This document shows positions 43,717-52,225 of a DNA stretch of 64,000 bases, one piece after another (the stretch's first letter is position 1; each line of letters starts with the position of its first letter). This stretch comes from Anaerolineae bacterium (GTDB lineage Bacteria; Chloroflexota; Anaerolineae; Promineifilales; Promineifilaceae): assembly GCA_023954475.1 (NCBI GenBank), contig JAMLHW010000007.1, positions 124,001-188,000 of the forward strand, in the 5' to 3' direction. The position numbers were made by a program, and so were the translations under genes. The notes below the pieces were generated by a model. That model was not told the DNA's origin. It saw only the letters and a list, made by a program, of their open reading frames with translations, and searched no databases.

Positions 43717-43998
43717 ATGGTATCCCGTAAACCAATGCTTGTCGCAGATTGTCCGGAGTGCGAAACACCCGTACGCTTCGAGAGAATGCCCAGAATGGGG
43801 CAACTGCTCGAATGCAATGCCTGTGGCACGCACCTCGAAGTCATTGATCTTGAGCCAATCGAACTAGATTGGGCTATCGACGCAATCGAAGATTACGACG
43901 ACGACTACGACGATGACTACGACGACGATGACGATTATGATTACGATGACGACGATGACGATGATTATCGGAAACCATCCAACAATAAGCGGCGCTAG
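43717..43998 (+). CDS. LysW-like zinc protein with Asp/Tyr-rich tail
   Basis: 93 aa. Residues about 8-55 match LysW, the amino-group carrier of lysine/arginine synthesis: ADCPECETPVRF, then ECNACGTHLEVIDLEPIEL. LysW ends in a Glu (EDWGE) that carries the substrate; here the C-terminus is instead IEDYDDDYDDDYDDD and further Asp/Tyr repeats, about 27 residues, ended by a basic RKPSNNKRR. The tail comes from near-tandem GAY codons (43890-43970). AAGGAG lies 8 nt before the ATG. The next gene encodes an ATP-grasp ligase, the enzyme class that loads LysW, so a modified carrier or tag is possible. True carrier function is unproven. Confidence 0.75.
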   Translation: MVSRKPMLVADCPECETPVRFERMPRMGQLLECNACGTHLEVIDLEPIELDWAIDAIEDYDDDYDDDYDDDDDYDYDDDDDDDYRKPSNNKRR

Positions 43999-44041
43999 CG
44001 GCCTTTACGTTTAATCGCATTTGATCCTTTCATCACATTCA

Positions 44042-45124
44042 ATGGCCAAACACCCCGGCTCATTTCCCTGGCGCATCGCGCTGACCGCCAACATTAAAGA
44101 TAACTTCGTCAAATCGGCCGATAGCCCACCCGATGCTGGGGCAGAATTTGACAGCCGACGTACCGTCGAGACAATTGCCGACGCAATGCGTGCCGATGGC
44201 CACACCGTCACCATTTGCGAAGCCGACCGCGCCCTTCCCATTGTTTTAGACAAATTGCAGCCCGATATCGTCTTCAACATTGCAGAAGGGTTGGGCCACG
44301 ACTCACGTGAAGCCCATGTTCCTGCACTGTGTGCGCTGCTCGGCATTCCGTACACGGCTTCGGCTGTCATGGCCAACACGATCTCGCTTGACAAAGCGCA
44401 CACCAAACGCATCTGGCGCAGTTTTGGCCTGCCGACACCCCGTTTTCAGGAATTTCGCACCGGTGACGAACGAGTCAGTCGTGCACTGCGCTTTCCGCTG
44501 TTCGTCAAACCGGCGAACGAGGGGACCGGCATGGGCATCGGTCCCGATTCGATTGTGAGTGACGCTCGCCAGCTGCGCCGACAGATACAACATGTCATTC
44601 ACACTTACCATCAACCTGCGTTGGTTGAGGAGTTTATGTCGGGTCGTGAGTTTACCGTGGGCTTCATCGGCAATCGGGGTTCGGCCGAATCCCGGCGCAA
44701 TTCAGCCCTGTACAACGGCAGTGGCTACCACATTTTCCCGGTACTTGAAATTGATACGGAAGATATTGAGACAGAAGGCGTCTACGGTGTTGCCGCCAAA
44801 TCAATTGACGTGCGTGCTGATGATGCGCCCGGTTACCTTTGCCCGGCTGACATTCCGGTAATGATGTATGATCGCCTGGGCGATTTGACTATTCGTGCAG
44901 CCGAGGCAATTGGCACACGCGATGTCAGCCGCGTCGATTTCCGTCTGGACGAAGATGGTGTCCCGCATTTGCTGGAGATCAACACACTGCCCGGCCTCAA
45001 CCGGGAGCAAAGTGACTTGTGTATTATGGCCGCCGCCGAAGGCATGCCTTACGAAACGCTGATTACTGAGATTCTGTATCTCGCCGCTGAACGCTACGGC
45101 ATGCAGATTCCTGTTGCCGCATAG
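44042..45124 (+). CDS. D-Ala-D-Ala-ligase-like ATP-grasp enzyme
   Basis: A 360-aa carboxylate-amine ligase. ATP-grasp elements: FPLFVKPANEGTGMGIG, VEEFMSGREFTVGFIG and the metal-binding end VDFRLDEDGVPHLLEINTLP followed by GLN. QPDIVFNIAEGLGHDSREAH is the first substrate motif, as in Ddl. The enzyme joins an amino group to an activated carboxylate. It sits outside a peptidoglycan cluster, right behind a LysW-like protein and a C45 acyltransferase, so peptide or amino-acid conjugation other than cell-wall synthesis is likely. I start at ATG 44042, although no clear ribosome-binding site is present; the upstream in-frame TTG at 44021 is the alternative. Confidence 0.85.
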   Translation: MAKHPGSFPWRIALTANIKDNFVKSADSPPDAGAEFDSRRTVETIADAMRADGHTVTICEADRALPIVLDKLQPDIVFNIAEGLGHDSREAHVPALCALLGIPYTASAVMANTISLDKAHTKRIWRSFGLPTPRFQEFRTGDERVSRALRFPLFVKPANEGTGMGIGPDSIVSDARQLRRQIQHVIHTYHQPALVEEFMSGREFTVGFIGNRGSAESRRNSALYNGSGYHIFPVLEIDTEDIETEGVYGVAAKSIDVRADDAPGYLCPADIPVMMYDRLGDLTIRAAEAIGTRDVSRVDFRLDEDGVPHLLEINTLPGLNREQSDLCIMAAAEGMPYETLITEILYLAAERYGMQIPVAA

Positions 45125-45153
45125 CGTGCTTCAAAAGATCTGGAGAAGAAGGG

Positions 45154-45190
45154 AAATGGGTGTCGGTTGGTGCTGATACCCATTTTTCGA
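45154..45190 (+). terminator. Terminator after the ATP-grasp gene
   Basis: AAATGGGTGTC (45154-45164) pairs with GATACCCATTT (45175-45185), 11 bp with one wobble, followed by TT. It closes the kinase-to-ligase run. Confidence 0.75.
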
Positions 45191-45251
45191 TCTGGCTGCT
45201 TGACACAGCAGGTCTAGCATGGCGACGGCTGGCTGTGGCAGCCCCAGTTTT

Positions 45252-46319
45252 CTACAATCGCCCATAATCACGCATCACGGCGATGAGATCGTCTTGCGGC
45301 AACGCGTAGACCATACGACCCAGATACCCTGTCATCGTTTCGGCCGAACACAACGCATTCAAAATCGCTTCTTCCACCACTTCGGCAACGGCATCAAACA
45401 GCGGGTTGAGTGACACATGGGTCAACATCGACAAATCGCGTACCGGATCAACGGCACGGGGCAGATGATTGCCTGTCGCAAAGGCGAGGAAAATATCACC
45501 GCTGCCATTGTGTCCCGTTCCACCCACCCGCGCCAGCCCAACTGTAGCCCGTCGTGCCAATCGCTTGCACTGCCCGGCTAACAGCGGCGCATCAGTCGCC
45601 AGAATGATGATGATCGAACTGGTGTCGAGCGGTTCACGGGCAGGAACGGGAATTTTTTCGGCCGAAAGCGCCCGCCCCACCGGCACCCCGTCTACACGCA
45701 GCAGGCGACGCGAACCATAATTGGCCTGCACCAGCGCACCCAGCACAAATTGCCCCGCTTTGACCTGCACAATGCGGGATGCCGTGCCGATACCGCCCTT
45801 GAATTCATGGCACACCATGCCCGTGCCACCGCCGACATTGCCTTCCGCTACCTTTCCGTCCGAAGCACTGTCCAGCGCCGCATACACATCCGCCTTAGTC
45901 AGGTGAAACGCATTGATGTCGTTGAGCCAGCCATCATATGTCTCTCCGACCACCGGCAGCAAGAAACTGCGTGTATACCCCAGCGCTACCGAGTATTCGA
46001 CCAACGTGTCTCGTACCAGGCCGACCTGATGCGTATTGGTCAGCCCGATATAAGAGCCGAGCATACCTGACTCTTCCAGCCAATGCAGGCCGGTTACCTC
46101 ACCGTTGCCGTTGAAAGAATGGTAGCCAGCAAACGCGGCATCATGCCAGATGTCATCGCGTGGAATGACCATCGTCACGCCTGTGCGGGCCACACGCGGC
46201 GCATCGTAGATGACAGTGCTATGACCGACGCGCACGCCAGGTACGTCGGTGATGGCATTGTACGGGCCAGTCGGCAATTCACCGATGACAATGCCCAGTT
46301 CACGTAAACGTTTGCGCAT
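45252..46319 (-). CDS. DmpA/BapA-type P1 family peptidase
   Basis: A 355-aa self-processing aminopeptidase/esterase. NAITDVPGVRVGHSTVI at the N-terminus, GNVGGGTGMVCHEFKGGIGT in the middle, and the self-cleavage site GTGHNGSGDIFLAF around residue 270, where the Ser after Gly becomes the N-terminal nucleophile. Members release N-terminal L- or D-amino acids or cleave beta-peptides. AGAGG lies 7 nt before the ATG. It is convergent with the ATP-grasp gene; a peptide-bond-making enzyme and a peptide hydrolase side by side suggest a shared substrate, but they are not in one operon. Confidence 0.9.
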   Translation of the reverse strand: MRKRLRELGIVIGELPTGPYNAITDVPGVRVGHSTVIYDAPRVARTGVTMVIPRDDIWHDAAFAGYHSFNGNGEVTGLHWLEESGMLGSYIGLTNTHQVGLVRDTLVEYSVALGYTRSFLLPVVGETYDGWLNDINAFHLTKADVYAALDSASDGKVAEGNVGGGTGMVCHEFKGGIGTASRIVQVKAGQFVLGALVQANYGSRRLLRVDGVPVGRALSAEKIPVPAREPLDTSSIIIILATDAPLLAGQCKRLARRATVGLARVGGTGHNGSGDIFLAFATGNHLPRAVDPVRDLSMLTHVSLNPLFDAVAEVVEEAILNALCSAETMTGYLGRMVYALPQDDLIAVMRDYGRL

Positions 46320-46559
46320 ATGGTAGCCTCTGTGTGCAGTTCGTGAAAGGCGTGATTGTCACACAGGGATGGGAGGAAGGCAATTGGATTTTCGGCCGAA
46401 ACAGTCCCATCGATTGAGCAAACGCTTCTTCTACAGTATGCTATACTGACCAAAGTATACGCTGAACCATTGGGCGCAAGTCAAATGGAAACAACTGTCA
46501 AGAGTATCAATCTGTGCAAGATAACTGGATACCGGCGTTTCTGAAATTTACGCGAAGCA

Positions 46560-46620
46560 AGACCCTTAGGGTTTTGTTCACGAATAGGGTTGACCAATCG
46601 AGAGGAAACCCTAAGGGTCT
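46560..46620. repeat. Perfect 15-bp inverted repeat with 31-nt loop
   Basis: AGACCCTTAGGGTTT (46560-46574) and AAACCCTAAGGGTCT (46606-46620). It lies between the divergent DmpA-type gene and a hypothetical gene, ending about 45 nt before the latter. No T-run follows. Could be a dispersed repeat, a large operator or an mRNA hairpin. Confidence 0.7.
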
Positions 46621-46664
46621 CGATTTTCGCCAGACTCCAGTAAGATAAATCTGGTCACAATGGA

Positions 46665-47054
46665 ATGAGTACGTATGTCTACATGTTTTGGGAAGTGCGC
46701 GAAGCAGGTGCATGGACCTACGTCGGCGCATTCATTCACGATGACGAGTACGACGGCGCTCTCGTCCCACAAAATAGTGCGCCCGATTCGTGGGGCAGAT
46801 ACAATTTCTCGGTCTACTATGCTGTTTCCGGCGAGCGTGGATTTCCCGATGATCTGAGTGAGACGCTCCAGAACTTCGTCAACACATATTGGGTAGACGC
46901 CAATCGACCTTCGTGGATGACGATTGAAGAGATGCGGGCGTTTTATGAACAAGAAGGCAGCGAGCAATACGCGCATATCGACTTCGAGACCATCCAGCAA
47001 GAAAACGGTCACCAGTCCAGTGACATACGACTCGTATTTTGGGCTGATCAGTGA
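46665..47054 (+). CDS. Hypothetical protein
   Basis: 129 aa, acidic, rich in aromatic residues (MSTYVYMFWEVREAGAWTY and TYWVDANRPSWMTIEEM). No TM or known motif. It begins shortly after a long inverted repeat and precedes a hydrolase gene by 57 nt. I do not recognise the family. The stop at 47052-47054 is clear; the start ATG has weak GGAATGAG context. Confidence 0.5.
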   Translation: MSTYVYMFWEVREAGAWTYVGAFIHDDEYDGALVPQNSAPDSWGRYNFSVYYAVSGERGFPDDLSETLQNFVNTYWVDANRPSWMTIEEMRAFYEQEGSEQYAHIDFETIQQENGHQSSDIRLVFWADQ

Positions 47055-47111
47055 GTGGGTTGGGATTCGGCCGAAAATCACACAAGATTATCCTCAATCG
47101 AGGTGGAAATA

Positions 47112-47903
47112 ATGAAAATCGAGATTCAGTTTTCCAACAATGAACAAACGATAGTTGGCAAATTTCATACAGCAGTTGAAAAATCGAGTTCTCGGCCGAC
47201 TTTATTGCTACTGCCCGGCTTTCCTGGAAACGAAGATGATGTACTCGGCCTGGGGCAATCACTGGCAGCACATAACATCAACGTTCTGACGTTCAATTAT
47301 CGCGGGACATATCGCAGCGAAGGCGCGTTCAGCATCGAAAACAGCCTGGAAGATATTCGCGCTGCGTTCGACTTCCTGCAGGATGAAAAGACAAGAGCCA
47401 AATATCGCATTGACCCAGACCGCTTGGCGCTGGGAGGCTGGAGTTACGGTGGAGGTATTGGCCTAATCTACGCCAGCTATCACCCAGACACGTATCCTGT
47501 GTTCTCAATTGCCGGTAACGACTTTGGTGCTATTGCCCGCGAGTACCAGAGCAACAAAGCATTTGCCGACATGATCGACCAGGTCTTTGCGCAGATGCGA
47601 CACTCGGATGGCCCGGTGCGATATGCATATGACCTACCTGTGCGAGCAGAGCTACTACCAAATCAAGATAGATACGATATCGTGCGATTGGCGCCGAAAC
47701 TGGTGGCGCGTAACCTGCTTCTAATCGGCGGCTGGGATGATCTCGAGACCCCACTTGAAAGTGAAATCATCCCGCTCTACCGTCGACTCAAAGCACTGGA
47801 TGCTCAAAATGTGCAGATTCGCGCTTTTACTGACGGTCACAGATACGAAAATAGCCATGCCCAGATCGTCGATACGCTGTTGGAGTGGATCACTAGTTCG
47901 TGA
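47112..47903 (+). CDS. Alpha/beta hydrolase
   Basis: 263 aa. Oxyanion region LLLLPGFPGNEDD, nucleophile elbow ALGGWSYGGGIGLIY (Ser near 124), acid in GGWDDLETP and His in DGHRYENSHAQIV. The small, soluble enzyme resembles dienelactone hydrolase/peptidase-like esterases. ATG 47112 follows GAGGTGG; a GTG at 47055 would overlap the preceding gene's stop. Probably co-transcribed with its neighbours on both sides. Confidence 0.8.
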   Translation: MKIEIQFSNNEQTIVGKFHTAVEKSSSRPTLLLLPGFPGNEDDVLGLGQSLAAHNINVLTFNYRGTYRSEGAFSIENSLEDIRAAFDFLQDEKTRAKYRIDPDRLALGGWSYGGGIGLIYASYHPDTYPVFSIAGNDFGAIAREYQSNKAFADMIDQVFAQMRHSDGPVRYAYDLPVRAELLPNQDRYDIVRLAPKLVARNLLLIGGWDDLETPLESEIIPLYRRLKALDAQNVQIRAFTDGHRYENSHAQIVDTLLEWITSS

Positions 47904-47964
47904 GACGGCAATTTTTTCAACCACCTGACAAATCATACGACGAACTATAATCACAGGAGATTCG

Positions 47965-48192
47965 ATGAAACCGTGTCCTGAATGTGGATCAAAAAATATC
48001 TATCGTTACAAAGAACCAGTCGATGCCATGGGCGGGTACGGCCCTGATCTGTTGCCCAAATTGGCACCTGGCTTCCTGAAATCCGCAAAATTGCTACCTG
48101 TCGTCTGTATCGATTGCGGCTACATTCGTCTCTATGCAGCCAAAGAAACACGCTACAACCTCGAAGATTCCAAGCATTGGGAACAGGTATAG
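47965..48192 (+). CDS. Small zinc-ribbon protein
   Basis: 75 aa with CPECG near the start and CIDCGYIRLYAAKE after a 45-residue insert, a two-knuckle zinc ribbon. ATG follows AGGAG. The insert is hydrophobic and Gly/Pro-rich (MGGYGPDLLPKLAPGF). The gene is 12 nt before the GNAT gene, so it is in the same operon. The function is unknown. Confidence 0.7.
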   Translation: MKPCPECGSKNIYRYKEPVDAMGGYGPDLLPKLAPGFLKSAKLLPVVCIDCGYIRLYAAKETRYNLEDSKHWEQV

Positions 48193-48204
48193 GAGTATAT
48201 CAAC

Positions 48205-49077
48205 ATGTCGGATGAGTTGGACATTCGCAACATGACACGCGCTGAGGTCGATACGCTGGTTGATTGGGCTGCTCAGGAAGGCTGGAATCCCGGCTTGCAC
48301 GATGCTGACGTATTTTGGGCAGCCGATCCCGATGCGTTCATCGCCGCCGATCTGAACGGCGAGCTGATTGGCGGCGGCGCGATTACATCTTACAACGGTG
48401 AATTTGGCTTTATGGGCTTTTTCATCGTCCGACCCGAATATAGAGGGCGTGGTTTCGGCAACACATTGTGGCATACCAGACGCCGTCGTTTGCTGGATCG
48501 GCTGCGTCCCGGCGCGAGCATCGGCATGGATGGCGTTTTTGACATGCAAAACTACTATGCCAAAGGTGGATTCACGTTCTCGCATCGCACTATGCGTTTT
48601 CGCACTGAAGTAACAGCGCAACCAACATCTGCACCAAATGACGATACACGCTTCGTTCCGCTGGATGCCGTTCCATTTGAGCAGTTGCTCAATTACGACC
48701 GCACCTGTTTTCCTGCCTTTCGGCCGAATTTCCTCACAGCATGGATTGCACAACCGAACGCACTTGCATTGGGGTATTTGGAACAGGGGCAACTGCAAGG
48801 CTACGGCGTCGTGCGTCGCTGTCGTGACGGCTGCAAGATCGGGCCACTGTTTGCCGACAATGGCGATGTTGCCGAAGCACTCTATGCACATCTTGCCCGG
48901 TTTGCTGCCGGCGGATCGCTGTTTCTCGATGCGCCGGAAAACAACCCGGCAGCGATGGCATTTGTGCAACGCCAGCAGATGGTTGATGTGTTCGGCTGTG
49001 CGCGGATGTATTTGGGTCCTGCGCCCGATCTCGCGCACGAACGTATTTTCGGCGTGACGACGTTCGAGTTGGGTTGA
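48205..49077 (+). CDS. GNAT N-acetyltransferase with C-terminal second domain
   Basis: 290 aa. The N-terminal GNAT domain has the acetyl-CoA loop FIVRPEYRGRGFGNTLW (around residues 72-90). The C-terminal about 140 residues (FEQLLNYDRTCFPAFRPNFL, LALGYLEQGQLQGYGVVRRC) correspond to the extra domain seen in YitH/YitI-like transferases. The substrate is unknown. AGGAG lies 9 nt before the ATG, and the stop overlaps the start of the deacetylase gene (TGATG). Confidence 0.85.
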   Translation: MSDELDIRNMTRAEVDTLVDWAAQEGWNPGLHDADVFWAADPDAFIAADLNGELIGGGAITSYNGEFGFMGFFIVRPEYRGRGFGNTLWHTRRRRLLDRLRPGASIGMDGVFDMQNYYAKGGFTFSHRTMRFRTEVTAQPTSAPNDDTRFVPLDAVPFEQLLNYDRTCFPAFRPNFLTAWIAQPNALALGYLEQGQLQGYGVVRRCRDGCKIGPLFADNGDVAEALYAHLARFAAGGSLFLDAPENNPAAMAFVQRQQMVDVFGCARMYLGPAPDLAHERIFGVTTFELG

Positions 49078-49970
49078 TGGCTGAACGCGATCTGGTCGGT
49101 TACGGCGGTCAACCACCCCATCCACACTGGCCGAACGATGCACGCGTGGCAGTTCAGTTCGTCCTCAACATTGAGGAAGGCGCGGAGCAAACTATCCTCA
49201 ACGGTGACGACCAATCAGAAAGTTATCTGCACGAACTACCGGGTCGTCCACCACGCACCGGTGAACGCGATTTAAGTGTTGAAAGCATGTACGAATACGG
49301 ATCGCGTGCAGGCGTCTGGCGAATTCTGGCGTCGTTTAGAGAGCGTCGGTTGCCGTTGACTGCATTTGCAGTTGGCCGAGCGTTGGAACTCAATCCTGAA
49401 ATCGGCCGAAAACTCGCTGCCGATGGTCACGAAATCGCCGGACATGGCTACCGCTGGATCGATTATCGCCACATCGCTGAAGACGAAGAACGACGTCATA
49501 TCCAGCTCACCACAGAAACCATCGAACGCATCTGCGGCAAGCGTCCTGTCGGATGGTATACGGGCAGAATCAGCGCCAATACACGCCGTCTCGTCCATGA
49601 AGCAGGTGGATTCCTCTACACATCAGACGCGTACAACGACGATCTGCCCTATTGGCTGCCGACGTCGCCGCCGCAGTTGGTGATCCCGTACACACTCGTC
49701 AACAATGATTTTCGTTATCTGCTGCCGACCGGTTTTGCTTCCGGTGCAGATTTCTTTCAGCTGCTGAAAGATGCGTTTGATATGCTGTGGCTGGAAGGTG
49801 CAAAAAGCCCCAAAATGATGAGCATTGGTCTGCATGGACGCGTCAGCGGGCATCCGGCACGTGCGCTGGCATTGGCGCGTTTTCTCGACTACGTTCTGGA
49901 TCACGACCATGTATGGATCTGTCGGCGCGAAGAGATTGCCCGACATTGGATGCACCAACATCCGTACTGA
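49077..49970 (+). CDS. puuE: Polysaccharide deacetylase-fold protein, PuuE allantoinase-like
   Basis: 297 aa with the PuuE outline: MAERDLVGYGGQPPHPHWPN, VAVQFVLNIEEGAEQTILNG, and HEIAGHGYRWIDYRHIAEDE around residue 125 (metal-site His residues), with TGRISANTRRLVHEAGG and a final GLHGRVSGHPARAL. PuuE converts allantoin to allantoate in purine catabolism and needs no metal in some cases. A purine importer lies at the other end of the window, but no other urate gene is seen, so a related amide-hydrolysing role is possible. TGATG coupling with the GNAT gene fixes the start. Confidence 0.85.
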   Translation: MAERDLVGYGGQPPHPHWPNDARVAVQFVLNIEEGAEQTILNGDDQSESYLHELPGRPPRTGERDLSVESMYEYGSRAGVWRILASFRERRLPLTAFAVGRALELNPEIGRKLAADGHEIAGHGYRWIDYRHIAEDEERRHIQLTTETIERICGKRPVGWYTGRISANTRRLVHEAGGFLYTSDAYNDDLPYWLPTSPPQLVIPYTLVNNDFRYLLPTGFASGADFFQLLKDAFDMLWLEGAKSPKMMSIGLHGRVSGHPARALALARFLDYVLDHDHVWICRREEIARHWMHQHPY

Positions 49971-50036
49971 CAACGAGTGCTGGAACGAGATTCGGCCGAA
50001 CCTTGATATGTACAACATAGGTGTAGTAATATTGCC

Positions 50037-50069
50037 ACAACCTGTTAATCAGAAATCAATACAGGTTGT
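50037..50069 (+). promoter_or_regulatory. Inverted repeat before the AI-2E-family gene
   Basis: ACAACCTGT (50037-50045) and ACAGGTTGT (50061-50069) form a perfect 9-bp hairpin with a 15-nt loop, 20 nt before the ATG. No T-run. Possible operator. Confidence 0.4.
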
Positions 50070-50089
50070 CCCTTAAAAGCGAGCGTTTC

Positions 50090-51177
50090 ATGAAAGAGAA
50101 AAATAGCATCTCGCCGCTGGTCACCTTACTGATCGTCGTGACGTGTACCTTGATCATGCTGCTGGCTATTCGTGCGACCCGAGAGATTATTTCTCCGATC
50201 ATACTCGCCTTGTTACTCGCAATCACGGCTTCTCCGCTTGTCGATTGGTTCAAGCGCAAAGGTATTCCAAACACAATTTCTGTTTGGCTCGTCATTCTTA
50301 TCATAAGCATCATTGTCGTCGGATTTGTGGCTTTGGTCTCATATTCAGTGGTCGGCTTCGCTGACACATTGACAGCTTACAGCAACCGCTTCGTACAACT
50401 CGGCGCGAGTGCGGATTTGTTCTTGTCCAGGGTTGGATTGAGTTTGGAAGCCCTGGTAGCGAATAATACGTATTTTACTCCAGAAGGACTTGTTGCTCTT
50501 TTTGTTACCTTCCTACGAGAATTCTTCGACAGAGCGTCCAATTGGGTATTAGTTCTCGTTATTACAATCGTATGGATCCGTGAAACAGCCTATATGCCAC
50601 AGAAGGTGCGGAACATTGCTGATGAACGCAATCCTGACATTCAACGCTTCATTCACTTCAATCGTGAAGTGCGGCACTACATGTCGATTACAGCTGGATT
50701 GGGGTTTGTCGCCTCGGTTTTTGAGGTAATCTTGCTATTACTATTGGGTATCGAATCCGCTATTCTGTGGGCACATTTGCCTTTTTCATGAGCTTTGTGC
50801 CGCAAATTGGTATTTACATCGCGATTATTCCACCGGCTATCCTGGCACTTGTGCAATTTGGTGCCATTGAATCGCTGAGCGTGGTTATTGGATATCTCTT
50901 GATTGATGGCATCATAAACCGCTCAATCAAAAGACAATACTTTCAACGTAAGCTAAACGTCTCCATGCCAGTGATATTTATTTCGTTGGTCTTGTGGATA
51001 TGGGTATTAGGCTCTATTGGGGCGATTCTTGCTGTACCAATGGCAATGTTGGTGCAAGCATTGCTCGCCAGTCGCAAAGATACACTCTGGATAGCTTATT
51101 TGATGGGGGGTGGTCAGAACTTGTTTGAACCGGACGTTGTGACTGATGCGGTTGAACGTGAAGATGAGGAAAAGTAA
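50090..51177 (+). pseudogene. AI-2E/PerM family transporter gene broken by a one-base frameshift
   Basis: Two overlapping frames together form one transporter of normal length (about 360 aa). The first frame (50090-50791) gives the N-terminal TMs and ends LLLGIESAILWAHLPFS; the second picks up (usable from 50767) with FAFFMSFVPQIGIYIAIIPP and runs to the conserved end LGSIGAILAVPMAMLVQALL. Adding one G in the GGG at about 50769-50771 restores LWGTFAFFMSFVPQ. So the cause is a one-base deletion, a sequencing error, or a recoding site. The gene is more AT-rich than its neighbours and contains no TCGGCCGA. The family exports small molecules such as autoinducer-2 or acts as Na+/H+ antiporter. Confidence 0.85.
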
Positions 51178-51320
51178 GCTCGGAAATAGGTAGCTCAGGT
51201 TGTTTTTTCGGCCGAATTCCAACAAATTCAAACGCCTAAACAGACGATTGCTTTGTCTGCCCTGGATTTACGCCATGTGATACACTTGCGGGCCTGAATA
51301 ACGGCGCGCGAGGAACAACA

Positions 51321-52169
51321 ATGTCGTATGTGATTAGTCCGGAAATTCCCGAAGAACGCAAACCCTACACCAAACAAGGTGGCCCCACTGGTATTCTGAT
51401 GCTGCATGGCTTCATGGGCAGCCCGCTCAGCTCACGCGATATGGCAACCTACCTCAGCGAACGCGGCATCACTGTCCACTGTCCGCTGCTGCCCGGTCAC
51501 GGTCATTTGCCGTCGCGGATGAAGGGGGTTTCGCGCAAGGATTGGCTCGCTTCGGCCGAAAACGCCCTCACCGAAATCCGCACACTGTGTGACGAAATCT
51601 TCGTTATCGGCCATTCAATGGGCAGCGTATTGGGCGCACATTTGGTGACGCACAACGATGACATTCGCGCAATGGCTATGCTCGCACCGCTCTACGAAGA
51701 ACCCGACAAGCGGATGATTCTATTCGCCGGCTTGCGTTACGTCATGCCGTGGTTCTACCCGCTCAAGATGCTCAAACGCCACAAGGACATGATCTACCAG
51801 CGCGTCCTTGACTTCGACCCCGGCCTCGACCTCGATGATCCTGAGGTGCAAGCTGCCCTGCCTGATGCGACTAAAATTCCGACAAGTGCACTCGACGAAA
51901 TGCGCAAAATGGCGAAATACGGTCGCAAATTGTGGCCGCAATTCAACCGCCCAGCTTTGATTTTGCAAGGCGACCACGATCCTGCCGTCGACCCGGAAAA
52001 AGCGAAAGAAATCTACAACGCCATTCCCCACCCGGACAAGAAATTGCGCTATTTTGAGGGATCAGGTCACGAATTGATGCGCGACTTCGATCCGGCACAC
52101 AAAGCAGTCTGGCCTGCGATTTACAATTTCGTTAAAGACCGTTCTGAGATTCTGACTGTGACAGGCTAA
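51321..52169 (+). CDS. Carboxylesterase / monoacylglycerol-lipase-like alpha/beta hydrolase
   Basis: 282 aa. ILMLHGFMGSPLSSRDMATY (oxyanion), FVIGHSMGSVLG (Ser near 100), LILQGDHDPAVDPEKA (Asp) and YFEGSGHELMRDFD (His). This matches the Est30/YvaK group of short-chain carboxylesterases. The enzyme probably hydrolyses small acyl esters in the cytoplasm. The stop is followed at once by a perfect 13-bp palindrome. A TGATACACT box lies about 40 nt upstream of the ATG. Confidence 0.88.
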   Translation: MSYVISPEIPEERKPYTKQGGPTGILMLHGFMGSPLSSRDMATYLSERGITVHCPLLPGHGHLPSRMKGVSRKDWLASAENALTEIRTLCDEIFVIGHSMGSVLGAHLVTHNDDIRAMAMLAPLYEEPDKRMILFAGLRYVMPWFYPLKMLKRHKDMIYQRVLDFDPGLDLDDPEVQAALPDATKIPTSALDEMRKMAKYGRKLWPQFNRPALILQGDHDPAVDPEKAKEIYNAIPHPDKKLRYFEGSGHELMRDFDPAHKAVWPAIYNFVKDRSEILTVTG

Positions 52170-52170
52170 G

Positions 52171-52199
52171 AAACCGAGTTTTTGACAAAAACTCGGTTT
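52171..52199. terminator. Perfect 13-bp palindrome between convergent genes
   Basis: AAACCGAGTTTTT (52171-52183), loop GAC, AAAAACTCGGTTT (52187-52199). The best copy of the AAACCGRGTT family, placed directly after the esterase stop and before the Nudix gene's end, so a bidirectional terminator. Confidence 0.8.
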
Positions 52200-52225
52200 C
52201 TCTGATCTGACTTCAGTTCCGGCTG

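Noticed and set aside
43890-43970. Simple microsatellite or CRISPR-like repeat
   Set aside because: The GAY-rich run is in frame with the LysW-like gene and keeps the frame open to a proper stop; no spacers or equal-length repeats exist.
46356-46544. 62-codon plus-strand ORF before the hypothetical gene at 46665
   Set aside because: It contains a TATACT promoter-like box inside, lacks a ribosome-binding site and shows no family features.
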